From assembly GCA_020200135.1 (NCBI GenBank), contig JAIVJI010000064.1:92988-156987 (forward strand): DNA of 64,000 bases, given 5' to 3'. The DNA is from Acidobacteriota bacterium. Lineage in GTDB: Bacteria; Acidobacteriota; Blastocatellia; Pyrinomonadales; Pyrinomonadaceae. A model generated the notes under the pieces. The model saw nothing but the letters and a program-made list of their open reading frames with translations, was not told the origin of the DNA and did no database searches. The position numbers and the translations under genes are program-made. Positions 19,484-29,493 of this stretch are shown piece by piece; the stretch's first letter is position 1; each line of letters starts with the position of its first letter.

Positions 19484-21360
19484 AAGCTAGTTTTGACGAA
19501 GATTTTGATGTGATTGTAATCGGTGCTGGGCACGCCGGTTGTGAAGCCGCTTCGGCGGCGGCGCGTATGGGGTGCCATACTGCGCTGGTTACTATTAGCC
19601 TAGATATGATTGGCCAAATGTCATGTAATCCGGCGGTCGGGGGTATTGCTAAAGGCCATCTAGTAAGGGAGATAGACGCTCTGGGGGGGATTATGGGGCG
19701 TGTCATCGACCGCACCGGTATACAGTTTCGCCTGCTCAATCGCTCTCGAGGACCGGCGGTACAGGCTCCACGTGCCCAGGCGGATAGGGCTCTTTACCGA
19801 ACTGAGATGCGGCACGTTCTCGAATACACCTCGAATCTAAACCTTCGGCAGGGTGTCGTGACCGACTTCGTTATTGAAAAGGGGCACGTGGAAGGTATCG
19901 AACTCCAAGATACTAGACGACTAAAAGCGAAGGCAGTCATTCTTGCCGCCGGTACGTTTCTAAATGGGTTAATTCACAATGGCCGTTCGACTTATACCGC
20001 TGGTCGCGCGGGGGAGCCCGCATCGATTGAGCTGGCGGAAAGCTTAAAAAGATTGGGTTTTCCGGTTGGACGGCTAAAAACAGGTACACCTCCTCGACTC
20101 GATGGACGTACAATTGACTGGGAGGCATTTGAGGCGCAACCCGCCGACGAACGTCCAGTTCCCTTCTCCTTTTTAACGGAATCTATTGAGCAGCCACAAG
20201 TTAGCTGTCACATTGGCTATACTAATCAAGAAGTTCACAAACTCATTCAAGATAATCTGCACGAATCTCCTCTATATTCTGGCCAGATTAAAGGTATAGG
20301 CCCACGATATTGCCCTTCAATCGAGGATAAGGTAGTAAAATTCCCTGAAAAAACGCGGCACCAGCTTTTCCTTGAGCCTGAAGGTTATGACACATACGAA
20401 GTTTATCTTAACGGCTTTTCTACCTCTTTGCCGTTTGAGCTACAACAGGAGCTCGTGCATGAGATTCGGGGTCTGGAAGAGACGAAGCTAATCCGACCGG
20501 GATACGCCATCGAGTATGATTTTGTCGATCCGAGAGAACTCAAGCATTTTTTACAGACCACACGAGTCCAAGGGTTGTTTTTTGCGGGGCAGATTAATGG
20601 CACTACCGGCTACGAAGAGGCCGCCTGTCAAGGACTCCTCGCGGGTATTAACGCCGCACTCTATATTCAGGGCCGGGAGGGGTTTACGTTGCGCCGCGAG
20701 GAATCTTATATTGGAGTTTTAATAGATGACTTGATAACTCAGGGAGTTGACGAGCCTTACCGAATGTTTACTTCCCGCGCGGAGAATCGACTTTCGCTCC
20801 GTTTTGATACTTCGGACGCTCGTCTTTCCCCTTACGGGAAGAATTTAGGGCTTATCGAAGATACGGAATGGGCGAAGTTCTCTGCAAGACGAGATCGGAT
20901 AGCCAGGTTACGTAATATTCTGCTTGAGACTCGTTTTAAGCGCTCTGATCCTGAGTATCAGGAGTTGGCTCGTATCCTTCAAAAGGATTTGGGTGATTCT
21001 ATCTCCTTAGCCTCCATTTCCCAGCTACACGAAGTCGATATCCCCCTGATTTTCAATCTTTTACCATCAAGTTTTCGTAGCCAAACAAAACTTTCTGACT
21101 TAGAGACTTCTATCGGAGACATCATTTACCACGGCTATATCCGTGCTCAACACCAAAATAATGAGCGCATAAGTACTCAGGGTGACGTCCAAATCCCCTC
21201 TGATTTGCAGTTTAATGTAGTTAGCGGTCTTTCTCACGAAATGGTTGAAAGGCTTGAACGTATACGGCCTCAAACGTTTGCCCAAGCTTCGCGAATCCCT
21301 GGTATGACTCCGGGTGCCCTCACAACTTTGCTCTTTTTCCTCAAGTCTTCAAAAAACTAA
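19480..21360 (+). CDS. mnmG: tRNA uridine-5-carboxymethylaminomethyl modification enzyme MnmG
   Basis: This 626-residue FAD protein has the dinucleotide-binding N-terminus VIGAGHAGCEAASAAARMG, and SCNPAVGGIAKGHLVREIDALGG, both diagnostic of MnmG/GidA. LKTGTPPRLDG and the GYEEAACQGLLAGINAA segment are also typical. It works as a heterotetramer with MnmE. Four-base overlap with mnmE shows translational coupling. It is followed by the palindromic terminator at 21375-21426. Confidence 0.95.
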   Translation: MKASFDEDFDVIVIGAGHAGCEAASAAARMGCHTALVTISLDMIGQMSCNPAVGGIAKGHLVREIDALGGIMGRVIDRTGIQFRLLNRSRGPAVQAPRAQADRALYRTEMRHVLEYTSNLNLRQGVVTDFVIEKGHVEGIELQDTRRLKAKAVILAAGTFLNGLIHNGRSTYTAGRAGEPASIELAESLKRLGFPVGRLKTGTPPRLDGRTIDWEAFEAQPADERPVPFSFLTESIEQPQVSCHIGYTNQEVHKLIQDNLHESPLYSGQIKGIGPRYCPSIEDKVVKFPEKTRHQLFLEPEGYDTYEVYLNGFSTSLPFELQQELVHEIRGLEETKLIRPGYAIEYDFVDPRELKHFLQTTRVQGLFFAGQINGTTGYEEAACQGLLAGINAALYIQGREGFTLRREESYIGVLIDDLITQGVDEPYRMFTSRAENRLSLRFDTSDARLSPYGKNLGLIEDTEWAKFSARRDRIARLRNILLETRFKRSDPEYQELARILQKDLGDSISLASISQLHEVDIPLIFNLLPSSFRSQTKLSDLETSIGDIIYHGYIRAQHQNNERISTQGDVQIPSDLQFNVVSGLSHEMVERLERIRPQTFAQASRIPGMTPGALTTLLFFLKSSKN

Positions 21361-21374
21361 TTGAGTAATAGTCC

Positions 21375-21426
21375 TGGTGTTTCACGTGTCACATCTGCAG
21401 ATGTGACACGTGAAACACCATTTTTT
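21375..21426 (+). terminator. parS: 46-bp perfect palindrome: terminator carrying two parS-like sites
   Basis: Bases 21375-21420 form a perfect palindrome centred on CTGCAG and followed by TTTTTT (21421-21426), a textbook intrinsic terminator for mnmG. Each arm contains a ParB-site-like 16-mer: TGTTTCACGTGTCACA (21378-21393) and TGTGACACGTGAAACA (21402-21417). Each matches the consensus TGTTTCACGTGAAACA at 14 of 16 positions. The element lies about 100 bases before parA. The dual role is inference from sequence. Confidence 0.8.
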
Positions 21427-21454
21427 GTGGATTAGGATAGTGTTTAGAGGGATT

Positions 21455-21484
21455 TTGTAGCCTGTTACGGCAAAGTGTGATAAT
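21455..21484 (+). promoter_or_regulatory. Candidate parA promoter
   Basis: TTGTAG (21455-21460), an 18-base spacer and GATAAT (21479-21484, 5 of 6 to consensus) lie 43 bases upstream of the parA ATG and downstream of the terminator. Confidence 0.4.
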
Positions 21485-21527
21485 TTGTCCGCGATTAGCG
21501 ATGCCCGCGTTGTTAAGGAACATTTAA

Positions 21528-22346
21528 ATGGCAAAAGTGATCGCCGTAGCAAATCAGAAGGGCGGGGTCGGAAAAACCACTACCTCTGTTAATCTGGCTG
21601 CCAGTCTTGCTATCGCGGAAACTCGCGTGCTTTTGATCGATACTGACCCTCAAGCAAATGCTACGTCAGGAGTGGGAATACAAAGAGGTAGTTTGAGAAG
21701 GAGTTTGTATCACGTTCTCGTGCTAGATGAGGCGCCACAAAATGTGATTCAAAACACGGAAATTCCCTTCCTCAAAATACTTCCGGCGGATAAAAATCTG
21801 ATTGGCGCAGAAGTTGAGCTAGTCGATCTCGAAGGACGAGAATATAAACTAGAGAAAGCAATCCGCACATTCGAAAGCGATTACGACTTCATAATCATAG
21901 ACTGCCCTCCTTCTCTGGGACTCCTCACCTTAAATGCGTTGACGGCCGCAAATTCTCTCTTGGTTCCGATCCAATGTGAATATTATGCGCTTGAGGGAGT
22001 AACAGAGCTTTTCGACACGCTCGCCCGTATAAGACGCTCGCTCAACCCCTCTTTAACGATTGAAGGGCTGCTGCTAACGATGTATGACGAGCGCACAAAT
22101 TTATCAGCCGCTGTGGCCGCGGATTTAAGAGACTTTTACGGCCATCAGGTTTTCGAGGCGGTCATCCCTCGTAACGTCCGCCTGGCGGAGGCTCCGAGTT
22201 ACGGTAAACCAATCATACTTTATGACATCAAGTCGCGCGGGGCGGAAAGCTACCTTCAGTTAGCAAAGGAGATAATGGCTCATGACAAGAAGAGCGTTAG
22301 GACGGGGGCTGAGCGCGCTGCTGTCGGACAAGCCGGCGATAACTAG
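21528..22346 (+). CDS. parA: Chromosome-partitioning ATPase ParA (Soj)
   Basis: This 272-residue Walker-type ATPase begins MAKVIAVANQKGGVGKTTTSVNLAAS, the deviant Walker A of ParA/MinD proteins. Walker B is FIIIDCPPSLGLL. It forms ATP-dependent dimers on DNA and moves ParB-bound origins. Its last 65 bases overlap the start of parB in another frame, a longer overlap than usual, giving a non-conserved C-terminal tail (KKSVRTGAERAAVGQAGDN). It has its own likely promoter behind the palindromic terminator. Confidence 0.95.
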   Translation: MAKVIAVANQKGGVGKTTTSVNLAASLAIAETRVLLIDTDPQANATSGVGIQRGSLRRSLYHVLVLDEAPQNVIQNTEIPFLKILPADKNLIGAEVELVDLEGREYKLEKAIRTFESDYDFIIIDCPPSLGLLTLNALTAANSLLVPIQCEYYALEGVTELFDTLARIRRSLNPSLTIEGLLLTMYDERTNLSAAVAADLRDFYGHQVFEAVIPRNVRLAEAPSYGKPIILYDIKSRGAESYLQLAKEIMAHDKKSVRTGAERAAVGQAGDN

Positions 22347-23142
22347 TGAGGAGATGGTTGAGCTTGATATAGACCTCATCGAGCCAAATAATTTTCAACC
22401 GCGGACGACCTTTGACGAGGAACGTCTGGAGCAGCTTGCACAGTCGATAAGAGCCAACGGAATTATTCAGCCTTTGTTAGTTCGCAGAACGGCCACTGAA
22501 AAATATCAGTTGGTGGCTGGTGAAAGGCGTTGGCGTGCCGCCCAGCGTGCCGGTCTTCACAGGGTGCCTTGCGTCGTAAAAGAGATACCCGAAGATAAAA
22601 TGTTAGAACTGGCTTTAATAGAGAATATACAAAGACAGGAGTTGAATGCGATTGAGGAAGCCCACGCTTATAAGAGGTTGATTGAAAGTTTGGGACTCAC
22701 GCAGGAGATGGTTGCTCAAAGGGTCGGGAGAGATAGAACGTTTATTACCAACTATTTACGGCTGTTGCGGCTGCCTGAAGACATCCAGCGCCTTGTCGAA
22801 GCGGAACAACTCTCGATGGGACACGCACGGGCACTCCTGGGAATTGACGAGCCTGAAACCCAGAGAAAGCTGGCGAAGGAGATTATTGATAAAGGTCATT
22901 CGGTACGCCAAACGGAAAGAACTATAAAAAGGATAGTCGAGGGGGTAGAGTTAGTCAGCGCACCCACCATCAAAGAAGATCCAAATATCAGGTCCGCAGA
23001 GGATAAGCTACGCAGAAAGTTAAGTTCTAAAGTGCATATAGTGGTCAATCAGAAGAACGATGGTGGAAAGATTGAAATCGAGTTTTTTGACGTAAATGAC
23101 TTAAATAGAGTCTACGAGATAATCATGGGTAAAGATAGTTGA
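22282..23142 (+). CDS. parB: Chromosome-partitioning protein ParB (Spo0J)
   Basis: This 286-residue CTP-dependent DNA clamp begins MTRRALGRGLSALLSD. It has the ParB N-terminal CTPase motifs (QPRTTFDEERLEQLAQSI, GERRWRAAQRAG, LIENIQRQELNAIEEA), a helix-turn-helix (LTQEMVAQRVGRDRTFITNYLRLL) and a short C-terminal dimer domain. It binds parS; two candidate sites lie 5' of parA. The start ATG lies inside parA, so expression is probably coupled. Confidence 0.95.
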   Translation: MTRRALGRGLSALLSDKPAITSEEMVELDIDLIEPNNFQPRTTFDEERLEQLAQSIRANGIIQPLLVRRTATEKYQLVAGERRWRAAQRAGLHRVPCVVKEIPEDKMLELALIENIQRQELNAIEEAHAYKRLIESLGLTQEMVAQRVGRDRTFITNYLRLLRLPEDIQRLVEAEQLSMGHARALLGIDEPETQRKLAKEIIDKGHSVRQTERTIKRIVEGVELVSAPTIKEDPNIRSAEDKLRRKLSSKVHIVVNQKNDGGKIEIEFFDVNDLNRVYEIIMGKDS

Positions 23143-23466
23143 AAATATCAAAACCAATATTTTGGCTTTCATGTAGAAAGTAAAATGACCACTGGGGCAA
23201 AGATGTAGTTTATATCTCAGAATTTTTAACTCGAAAAAGGTCATACCCACACAGTCTTAATTTGTAAAGATGGGGGACTAAGATTCTTCCACATGCAATC
23301 GTTTCTCACGCATTCAAAGGTTAACTCAACATCGCTCGCAATCTTGACGCTCCAAAATCCGGCGTGTTAAACTTCCGCTCTTTAGCCATACCGCAAACTT
23401 TACTTACAGTTGAGTTTTGCGCTCGACTTGTGCTTACTGACGCAGCTACTTCTACGCCTAAATACT
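23143..23466. other. Intergenic region between parB and atpF'
   Basis: These 324 AT-richer bases contain no supported gene. A weak AATATT-centred inverted repeat (near 23147-23170) follows parB. Base composition rises sharply to GC-rich shortly after 23570. Genes atpB and atpE, usually expected upstream of the stator genes, are not here. Confidence 0.5.
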
Positions 23467-23910
23467 ATGTTAGCCTTCGCCGAATCCATCCAGCTGGTAC
23501 CGGACGGTACGCTGATAGTTCATATTGCGATCATTATCACAATGGTGTTTGTCCTGAATAGGCTTCTGTTCAGACCGATAGGACGAATCCTGAGCGAGCG
23601 TGAGAAGCGGACGCGCGGGCGCACGGGCGAGGCGCGCGAGACGATTCATAGAGTTAAAGAGAGTCTGTCGCGTTACGAGAATTCGTTAAGGCAGGCGCGC
23701 GCCGAAGGTTACGGTCTGCTGGAACAACAGCAATCCGCGGCACACGAGGAGCGGAAACGCAAAATCGCCACTGTGCGCGAAGAGGTCGAACAGCAAATCG
23801 AACAACAGAAGGGCGAGATACGCGCCCAGGTCGAACAGGCTAGAGGAAGCCTTCGGGAAGAGGCGGAGCGGGTGGCAGCCAACATCAGTTCTCATCTCCT
23901 CCGGAGGTGA
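23467..23910 (+). CDS. atpF': ATP synthase F0 subunit b'
   Basis: This 147-residue stator subunit has a single N-terminal membrane helix (TLIVHIAIIITMVFVLNRLLF) followed by a long charged coiled coil (about residues 40-147) rich in Arg/Glu/Gln. It precedes a second b-type gene, giving the heterodimeric b/b' stator seen in cyanobacteria and several other phyla. The frame is open from 23410, but the ATG at 23467 gives the expected short N-terminus. No strong ribosome site is visible. Confidence 0.75.
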   Translation: MLAFAESIQLVPDGTLIVHIAIIITMVFVLNRLLFRPIGRILSEREKRTRGRTGEARETIHRVKESLSRYENSLRQARAEGYGLLEQQQSAAHEERKRKIATVREEVEQQIEQQKGEIRAQVEQARGSLREEAERVAANISSHLLRR

Positions 23911-23993
23911 AAGCCTGTCCACGAACAAACTTTCCTTAGCTGTTTTTGGAAGGGAGCACCGCTCTTCAAACCTGTGGGGCGAGGCCAATTAGA

Positions 23994-24542
23994 ATGAGTT
24001 TTCAGGAATTTCTGCCGACCATCGCGAAGCTAGTTAACCTGCTCCTTTTCGCGGGGGCGATGTTCTACTTCTTGCGACGGCCGGTCATAGAAGCGTTCCG
24101 GGCGCGGCAGGAGAGTATCCGCGACGAGTTGATGCGCGCCGAGGAAGAGAAGGCGGCAGCGGTGGCGCAGCTCGAAGAGGTCGAGGGGCGACTGGCTCGG
24201 CTGGACGCGGAGGTTGAAGCCATCCGGGCGCAGGCGCGGAAGGAAGCCGCTGAAGAGAGCGCGCGCATCGAGCGTGCGACGGAAGAGGAGATGCGGAAGA
24301 TTCGCGAGCAGTCCCGCGGGTTGGGACGAACTGTTGCGCTCGAACGCGCAGCTGCTCGAAGTATTCCGCCACCCGGCGATACCTTACGAGCGGAAGCGCG
24401 GCGTCCTCGAAGAGCTCATCAGACGCACTCGCCCGCGTCCCACGACGGCAAACTTCCTGAAGGTGCTGTTGCAGAACCACAGGCTCGCGGAGCTGAGCGA
24501 GGTCGCCGCCCAGTTCGCGGAGGAGTTGGACAGGCGTTCTAA
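23994..24542 (+). CDS. atpF: ATP synthase F0 subunit b, C-terminus lost at an atpF/atpH junction
   Basis: The N-terminal 106 residues are a normal b subunit. The membrane helix is LVNLLLFAGAMFYFLRRPVIEAF, followed by a long Glu/Arg/Ala coiled coil ending KIREQ at 24311. Beyond that the frame reads Arg/Pro-rich sequence to 24542, which is the atpH gene read out of frame. The expected last 50-60 residues of b, which bind delta, are missing. A product from this sequence would be chimeric and unlikely to bind delta. The ATG at 23994 fits the family N-terminus. Confidence 0.75.
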   Translation: MSFQEFLPTIAKLVNLLLFAGAMFYFLRRPVIEAFRARQESIRDELMRAEEEKAAAVAQLEEVEGRLARLDAEVEAIRAQARKEAAEESARIERATEEEMRKIREQSRGLGRTVALERAAARSIPPPGDTLRAEARRPRRAHQTHSPASHDGKLPEGAVAEPQARGAERGRRPVRGGVGQAF

Positions 24543-24768
24543 CGTGGTGACGGCGCAGGTGACGACCGCGCGCCCGCTCTCGCCGGACGCGCAGGAGGCT
24601 TTGCGGGCCAGGCTCGGCCAGCTGACCGGCAGCACGGTGCGGCTCCGGTTCGAGGTGGATGAGGAGTTGATAGGCGGCGTCGTGACGCGCATCGGCTCGA
24701 CGCTGTACGACGGCTCGGTGCGTGGCCAGTTGCAGCAGATGAAGCAAAGGATGGTCGGGGGAGTTTAG
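24312..24768 (+). pseudogene. atpH: ATP synthase F1 subunit delta, N-terminus missing
   Basis: From about 24319 the frame encodes the C-terminal part of delta: GWDELLRSNAQLLEVFRHPAIPYERKR, then ANFLKVLLQNHRLAEL, then VRLRFEVDEELIGGVVTRIGSTLYDGSV, the OSCP/delta signature. The first about 35 residues and the start codon are absent. The frame upstream is the antiphase of atpF. Delta normally clamps the F1 crown to the b stator. Because this subunit is essential for coupled ATP synthesis, the lesion may be an assembly deletion rather than a real pseudogene. Confidence 0.75.
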
Positions 24769-26482
<1,714 letters not shown>

Positions 26483-26489
26483 TCAGAGA

Positions 26490-26513
26490 GTAGACAGTGT
26501 GACTGCTGTCTAC
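26490..26513 (+). repeat. Short hairpin between atpA and atpG
   Basis: GTAGACAG (26490-26497) pairs with CTGTCTAC (26506-26513). The surrounding bases again read as a 7-base-phased string. No T-run follows. It may tune expression between atpA and atpG. Confidence 0.45.
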
Positions 26514-26526
26514 CGACTAACGTTTT

Positions 26527-27417
26527 ATGGCTAACCTCCTCGACATCCGCCGGCGCATCAAGTCGGTCAAGAACACGCAGCAGATCACGAAGGCCATGAA
26601 GATGGTCTCGGCGGCGAAGCTGAAGCGCGCGCAGGAGCGTGCGGTCTCGGCCAGGCCCTTCGCGGTGAAGATGGCGGAGGTGTTGACCGACCTCGCGTCG
26701 CAGGCGGGCGAGGACTTCCGCCACCCGCTGATGGACGCGCGCGGCGACTCGCGCTACCTGCTCGTGCTCGTCACGGCCGACAAGGGGCTCGCCGGCGCCT
26801 TCAACGCCAACCTGACGAAGGCCGCGCTCGCCTTCATGCGCGAGCACGAGGGCAAGTCGGTCGAGGTGCTGGCGGTCGGCCGCAAGGGCAGAGACTTCAT
26901 CCGCCGGCGCGGCGTCGAGATCGCCGGCGAGTACGTGGGGCTGACGGGCAAGGGAAGGATCGAGCACGCCGAGGCGCTCGAAATCGCGCGCGACGTGATG
27001 CGCCGCTTCACCGAAGACGAGGGCGTCGACAAGGTCTTCGTCATCTTCAACGAGTTCCGCTCGGTCATCTCGCAGCGCGTCGTCGTCGAGCAGATTCTCC
27101 CGGTCTCGCGCGCCGAAGAGGGAGGCGAGGAGGGCGACTCGCCGCGCGAGCTGAACCTCGTCGGCTACAAGTACGAGCAGCCGCCGGCCGAAATCTTCAG
27201 CCAGCTTTTGCCGCGCCTCGTCGAGACGCAAATCTACCGCGCGCTGCTGGAGTCGGTCGCCTCCGAGCAGGGCGCGCGCATGACGGCGATGGACTCGGCG
27301 TCGAAGAACGCGGGCGAGCTCATCCAGTCGCTGACGCTCAACATGAACCGCATCCGCCAGGCGAGCATCACGCGCGAGATCATCGAGATCGTCTCGGGCG
27401 CGGCGGCCGCGCAGTAG
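26527..27417 (+). CDS. atpG: ATP synthase F1 subunit gamma
   Basis: This 296-residue rotor shaft begins MANLLDIRRRIKSVKNTQQITKAMKMVSAAK. The C-terminal helix carries the conserved AMDSASKNAGELIQSLTLNMNRIRQASITREIIEIVSGAAA, so both coiled-coil helices are intact. It is the last gene of the cluster, with a good terminator 34 bases downstream. The usual next genes atpD and atpC do not follow, so the ATP synthase genes are split. Confidence 0.95.
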   Translation: MANLLDIRRRIKSVKNTQQITKAMKMVSAAKLKRAQERAVSARPFAVKMAEVLTDLASQAGEDFRHPLMDARGDSRYLLVLVTADKGLAGAFNANLTKAALAFMREHEGKSVEVLAVGRKGRDFIRRRGVEIAGEYVGLTGKGRIEHAEALEIARDVMRRFTEDEGVDKVFVIFNEFRSVISQRVVVEQILPVSRAEEGGEEGDSPRELNLVGYKYEQPPAEIFSQLLPRLVETQIYRALLESVASEQGARMTAMDSASKNAGELIQSLTLNMNRIRQASITREIIEIVSGAAAAQ

Positions 27418-27451
27418 CGGCCGGCCGCGCGTCAAAGTTCGAAGGTCAGGT

Positions 27452-27490
27452 GAGGGAAGCAGGCTCGAAGCCGCTTCCCTCATTTTCTTT
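27452..27490 (+). terminator. Rho-independent terminator after atpG
   Basis: GAGGGAAGC (27452-27460) pairs with GCTTCCCTC (27473-27481), with a short GC inner stem, followed by ATTTTCTTT. It ends the ATP synthase transcript before the VanZ-like gene. Confidence 0.75.
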
Positions 27491-27507
27491 CTGGGTCGAG
27501 GTGGGCA

Positions 27508-28014
27508 GTGAGTTTCGAGAAGGACGGGCTTGACTTAGAGGCGACGGCGCGGCGCGGGCGGCTCTGGCGCTACGGGCCGGTCGTGGCGTGGGCGTGCTTC
27601 GTGCTGTTCGCGTCTTCGTCGAACTTCTCGGCGTCGAACACCTCGCGCATCATCCGCCCCTTGCTGCTGTGGCTCTTCCCCGGCATCTCCGAGGCGTCGC
27701 TCGCACCGGCTCACTTCTTCGTCCGCAAGGCGGCTCACTTCACGGAGTACGCCGTGCTGGCGCTGCTCGCGGCGCGCGCCTTCCGCACGTCGTCGCGCGC
27801 CGCGCTCGCGCGCCGCTGGTGGCCCGCCTCCTTCATCCTCATCGCCGCGGTCGCGCTCGTCGACGAGTACCACCAGAGCTTCGTCCCCGTGCGCACGGGC
27901 ACCGCCTACGACAGCCTGCTCGACATGGCCGGCGGCGCGACGGCGCTCGCCGGCGCGGCGCTGTGGCACGCGCGGAGGGAGGGGAAGTCGGCCGACGCCG
28001 CGCGCGGAGGCTGA
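27508..28014 (+). CDS. VanZ-like family membrane protein
   Basis: This 168-residue protein has about four hydrophobic helices: residues near 22-36, 50-62, 76-90 and 108-120, plus a last one near 145-158. The VanZ-family pattern is clear: ASSSNFSA, HFFVRKAAHFTEYAVLALL, and a DEYHQSFVPVRTGTAYDSLLDMAGG segment. The family is named for a teicoplanin-resistance protein, but most members have no known function. The start is GTG at 27508. It is separated from atpG by a terminator and appears to be a single gene. Confidence 0.8.
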   Translation: MSFEKDGLDLEATARRGRLWRYGPVVAWACFVLFASSSNFSASNTSRIIRPLLLWLFPGISEASLAPAHFFVRKAAHFTEYAVLALLAARAFRTSSRAALARRWWPASFILIAAVALVDEYHQSFVPVRTGTAYDSLLDMAGGATALAGAALWHARREGKSADAARGG

Positions 28015-28110
28015 CTTCAGAGTTACTGCCTCTTTCGGGCGGCGTGTTATCCTACGGCCCGTTTCCCAGGCGTGCCCGGTTCTCCTGACAGCCCGAGGGC
28101 GACTCATCCT

Positions 28111-29493
28111 ATGCTGAAGAATTTGAGGCAGCCGCGCCGCGTCGTCATCACGGGGCTCGGGTGCGTGACGCCGCTCGGCGTCGGGCGCGAGGCGTTCTGG
28201 GGCGGGCTGCTGCGCGGCGAGAGCGGCGTCCGCCGCATCGAAGGCTTCGACGTGACGGACTCGCCAGTGCGCATCGCGGGCCAGGTGCGCGGCTTCGACT
28301 GGGAGGCCGAGCTGAAGCCGAAAGACCGCCGCCACGTCGCGCGCACAGTCCCGCTCGCGCTCGCCGCCGCGCGCGAGGCGATGGAAGACGCGGGGCTTCA
28401 GCCTTCCGACTTCTCTCCCGAAGAGAGGCGGGCCTTCGGCGTCGTGCTCGGCACCGGCGGCGGCGGGCTGGCCTTCACGGAGGAGCAGTACAAGTACCTC
28501 TACGTCCCCGACGCGCCGGGCACCGCGAGCGTCTACACCATCCCTTCATCTACGCACGGCGGGCTCTCCTCCGAACTCTCGATGGCTTTCGGCCTGCGCG
28601 GCCTCTCGCACGTCGTCTCGACGGGCTGCACCTCCTCGACCGACGCCATCGCCTACGCCGCGCAGCACGTCGCGGTCGGCCGCCAGGAGGCTATGCTCGC
28701 CGGCGGGTCGGACGCGCCGCTCGCGCCCGGCATCCTCGCGGGCTTCTGTCTGATGAAGGTCCTGACCGAGAACTGGAACGACGAGCCCGAGCGCGCCTCG
28801 CGCCCGTTCTCGCGCGACCGCTCGGGGATGGTTCTGGGCGAGGGCGCGTGGGTCTACGTGCTCGAAGAGTACGAGCGCGCGCGGCGGCGCGGGGCGCGCG
28901 TGTACGCCGAGGTGACGGGCTACGGCGCGACGTGCGACGCGTACCACCGCGTCCGTCTGGAAGACACGGGCGAGGAGCCCGCGCGCGCGATGCGGCTCGC
29001 ACTCGAAGACGCGGGGCGCGCGCCCGAGGAGGTCGATTACGTCAACCTCCACGGCACGTCCACCGTCCTCAACGACCGCATCGAGACGCAGGCGCTCAAG
29101 CTCGCGTTCGGCGATGCCTCGAAGCGCATCCCGATGTCGGGGACGAAGTCGCAGATCGGACACCCGCAGGGCGCGTCGGGCGCGGCGGGACTCGCGGCGG
29201 CGCTCTGCGCCATGACGACGGGCCACGTCCCGCCGACCATCAACCTCGACGAGCCCGCGCCCGAGTGCGACCTCGACTACACGCCCAACCGCGCGCGCGA
29301 GCGCGACGTGCGCGTCGCGCTCTGCAACTGTCGTTCGACTACCCCGAGGGTTGGACGCTCGAAGACAAGAGTAACGCCGAGCTACAGCACCTCGCCCTGC
29401 GCCGCCAGGGCAGCTCCGCCCTCGTCATGGTCATGGCGGAGCGCCAGCCCCTGCGGGACGCGTCGCAGCTCTTCCTGTCGCGCCTCAACGTGA
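28111..29493 (+). CDS. Beta-ketoacyl-[ACP] synthase (FabF-like), C-terminus replaced at a junction
   Basis: The first about 406 residues form a thiolase-fold ketosynthase. They begin RVVITGLGCVTPLG; the nucleophilic Cys lies in STGCTSSTDAIAYA (near residue 172), and the catalytic His residues in NLHGTSTVLND and SQIGHPQGASGAAG. At RVALCN (base 29328) the family should continue into the GFGG loop and end, but the frame instead runs 55 codons of unrelated sequence. The following downstream gene is itself headless, so DNA spanning the gene boundary seems to be missing. An intact enzyme would elongate fatty-acyl or polyketide chains. Confidence 0.7.
   Translation: MLKNLRQPRRVVITGLGCVTPLGVGREAFWGGLLRGESGVRRIEGFDVTDSPVRIAGQVRGFDWEAELKPKDRRHVARTVPLALAAAREAMEDAGLQPSDFSPEERRAFGVVLGTGGGGLAFTEEQYKYLYVPDAPGTASVYTIPSSTHGGLSSELSMAFGLRGLSHVVSTGCTSSTDAIAYAAQHVAVGRQEAMLAGGSDAPLAPGILAGFCLMKVLTENWNDEPERASRPFSRDRSGMVLGEGAWVYVLEEYERARRRGARVYAEVTGYGATCDAYHRVRLEDTGEEPARAMRLALEDAGRAPEEVDYVNLHGTSTVLNDRIETQALKLAFGDASKRIPMSGTKSQIGHPQGASGAAGLAAALCAMTTGHVPPTINLDEPAPECDLDYTPNRARERDVRVALCNCRSTTPRVGRSKTRVTPSYSTSPCAARAAPPSSWSWRSASPCGTRRSSSCRAST

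Noticed and set aside
28161-29327. Plus-strand frame overlapping the ketosynthase and continuous with the TonB-C protein
   Set aside because: Its first part is an Arg-rich shift-frame translation of the ketosynthase; only the part after 29328 is protein-like, so it was annotated as a headless fragment.
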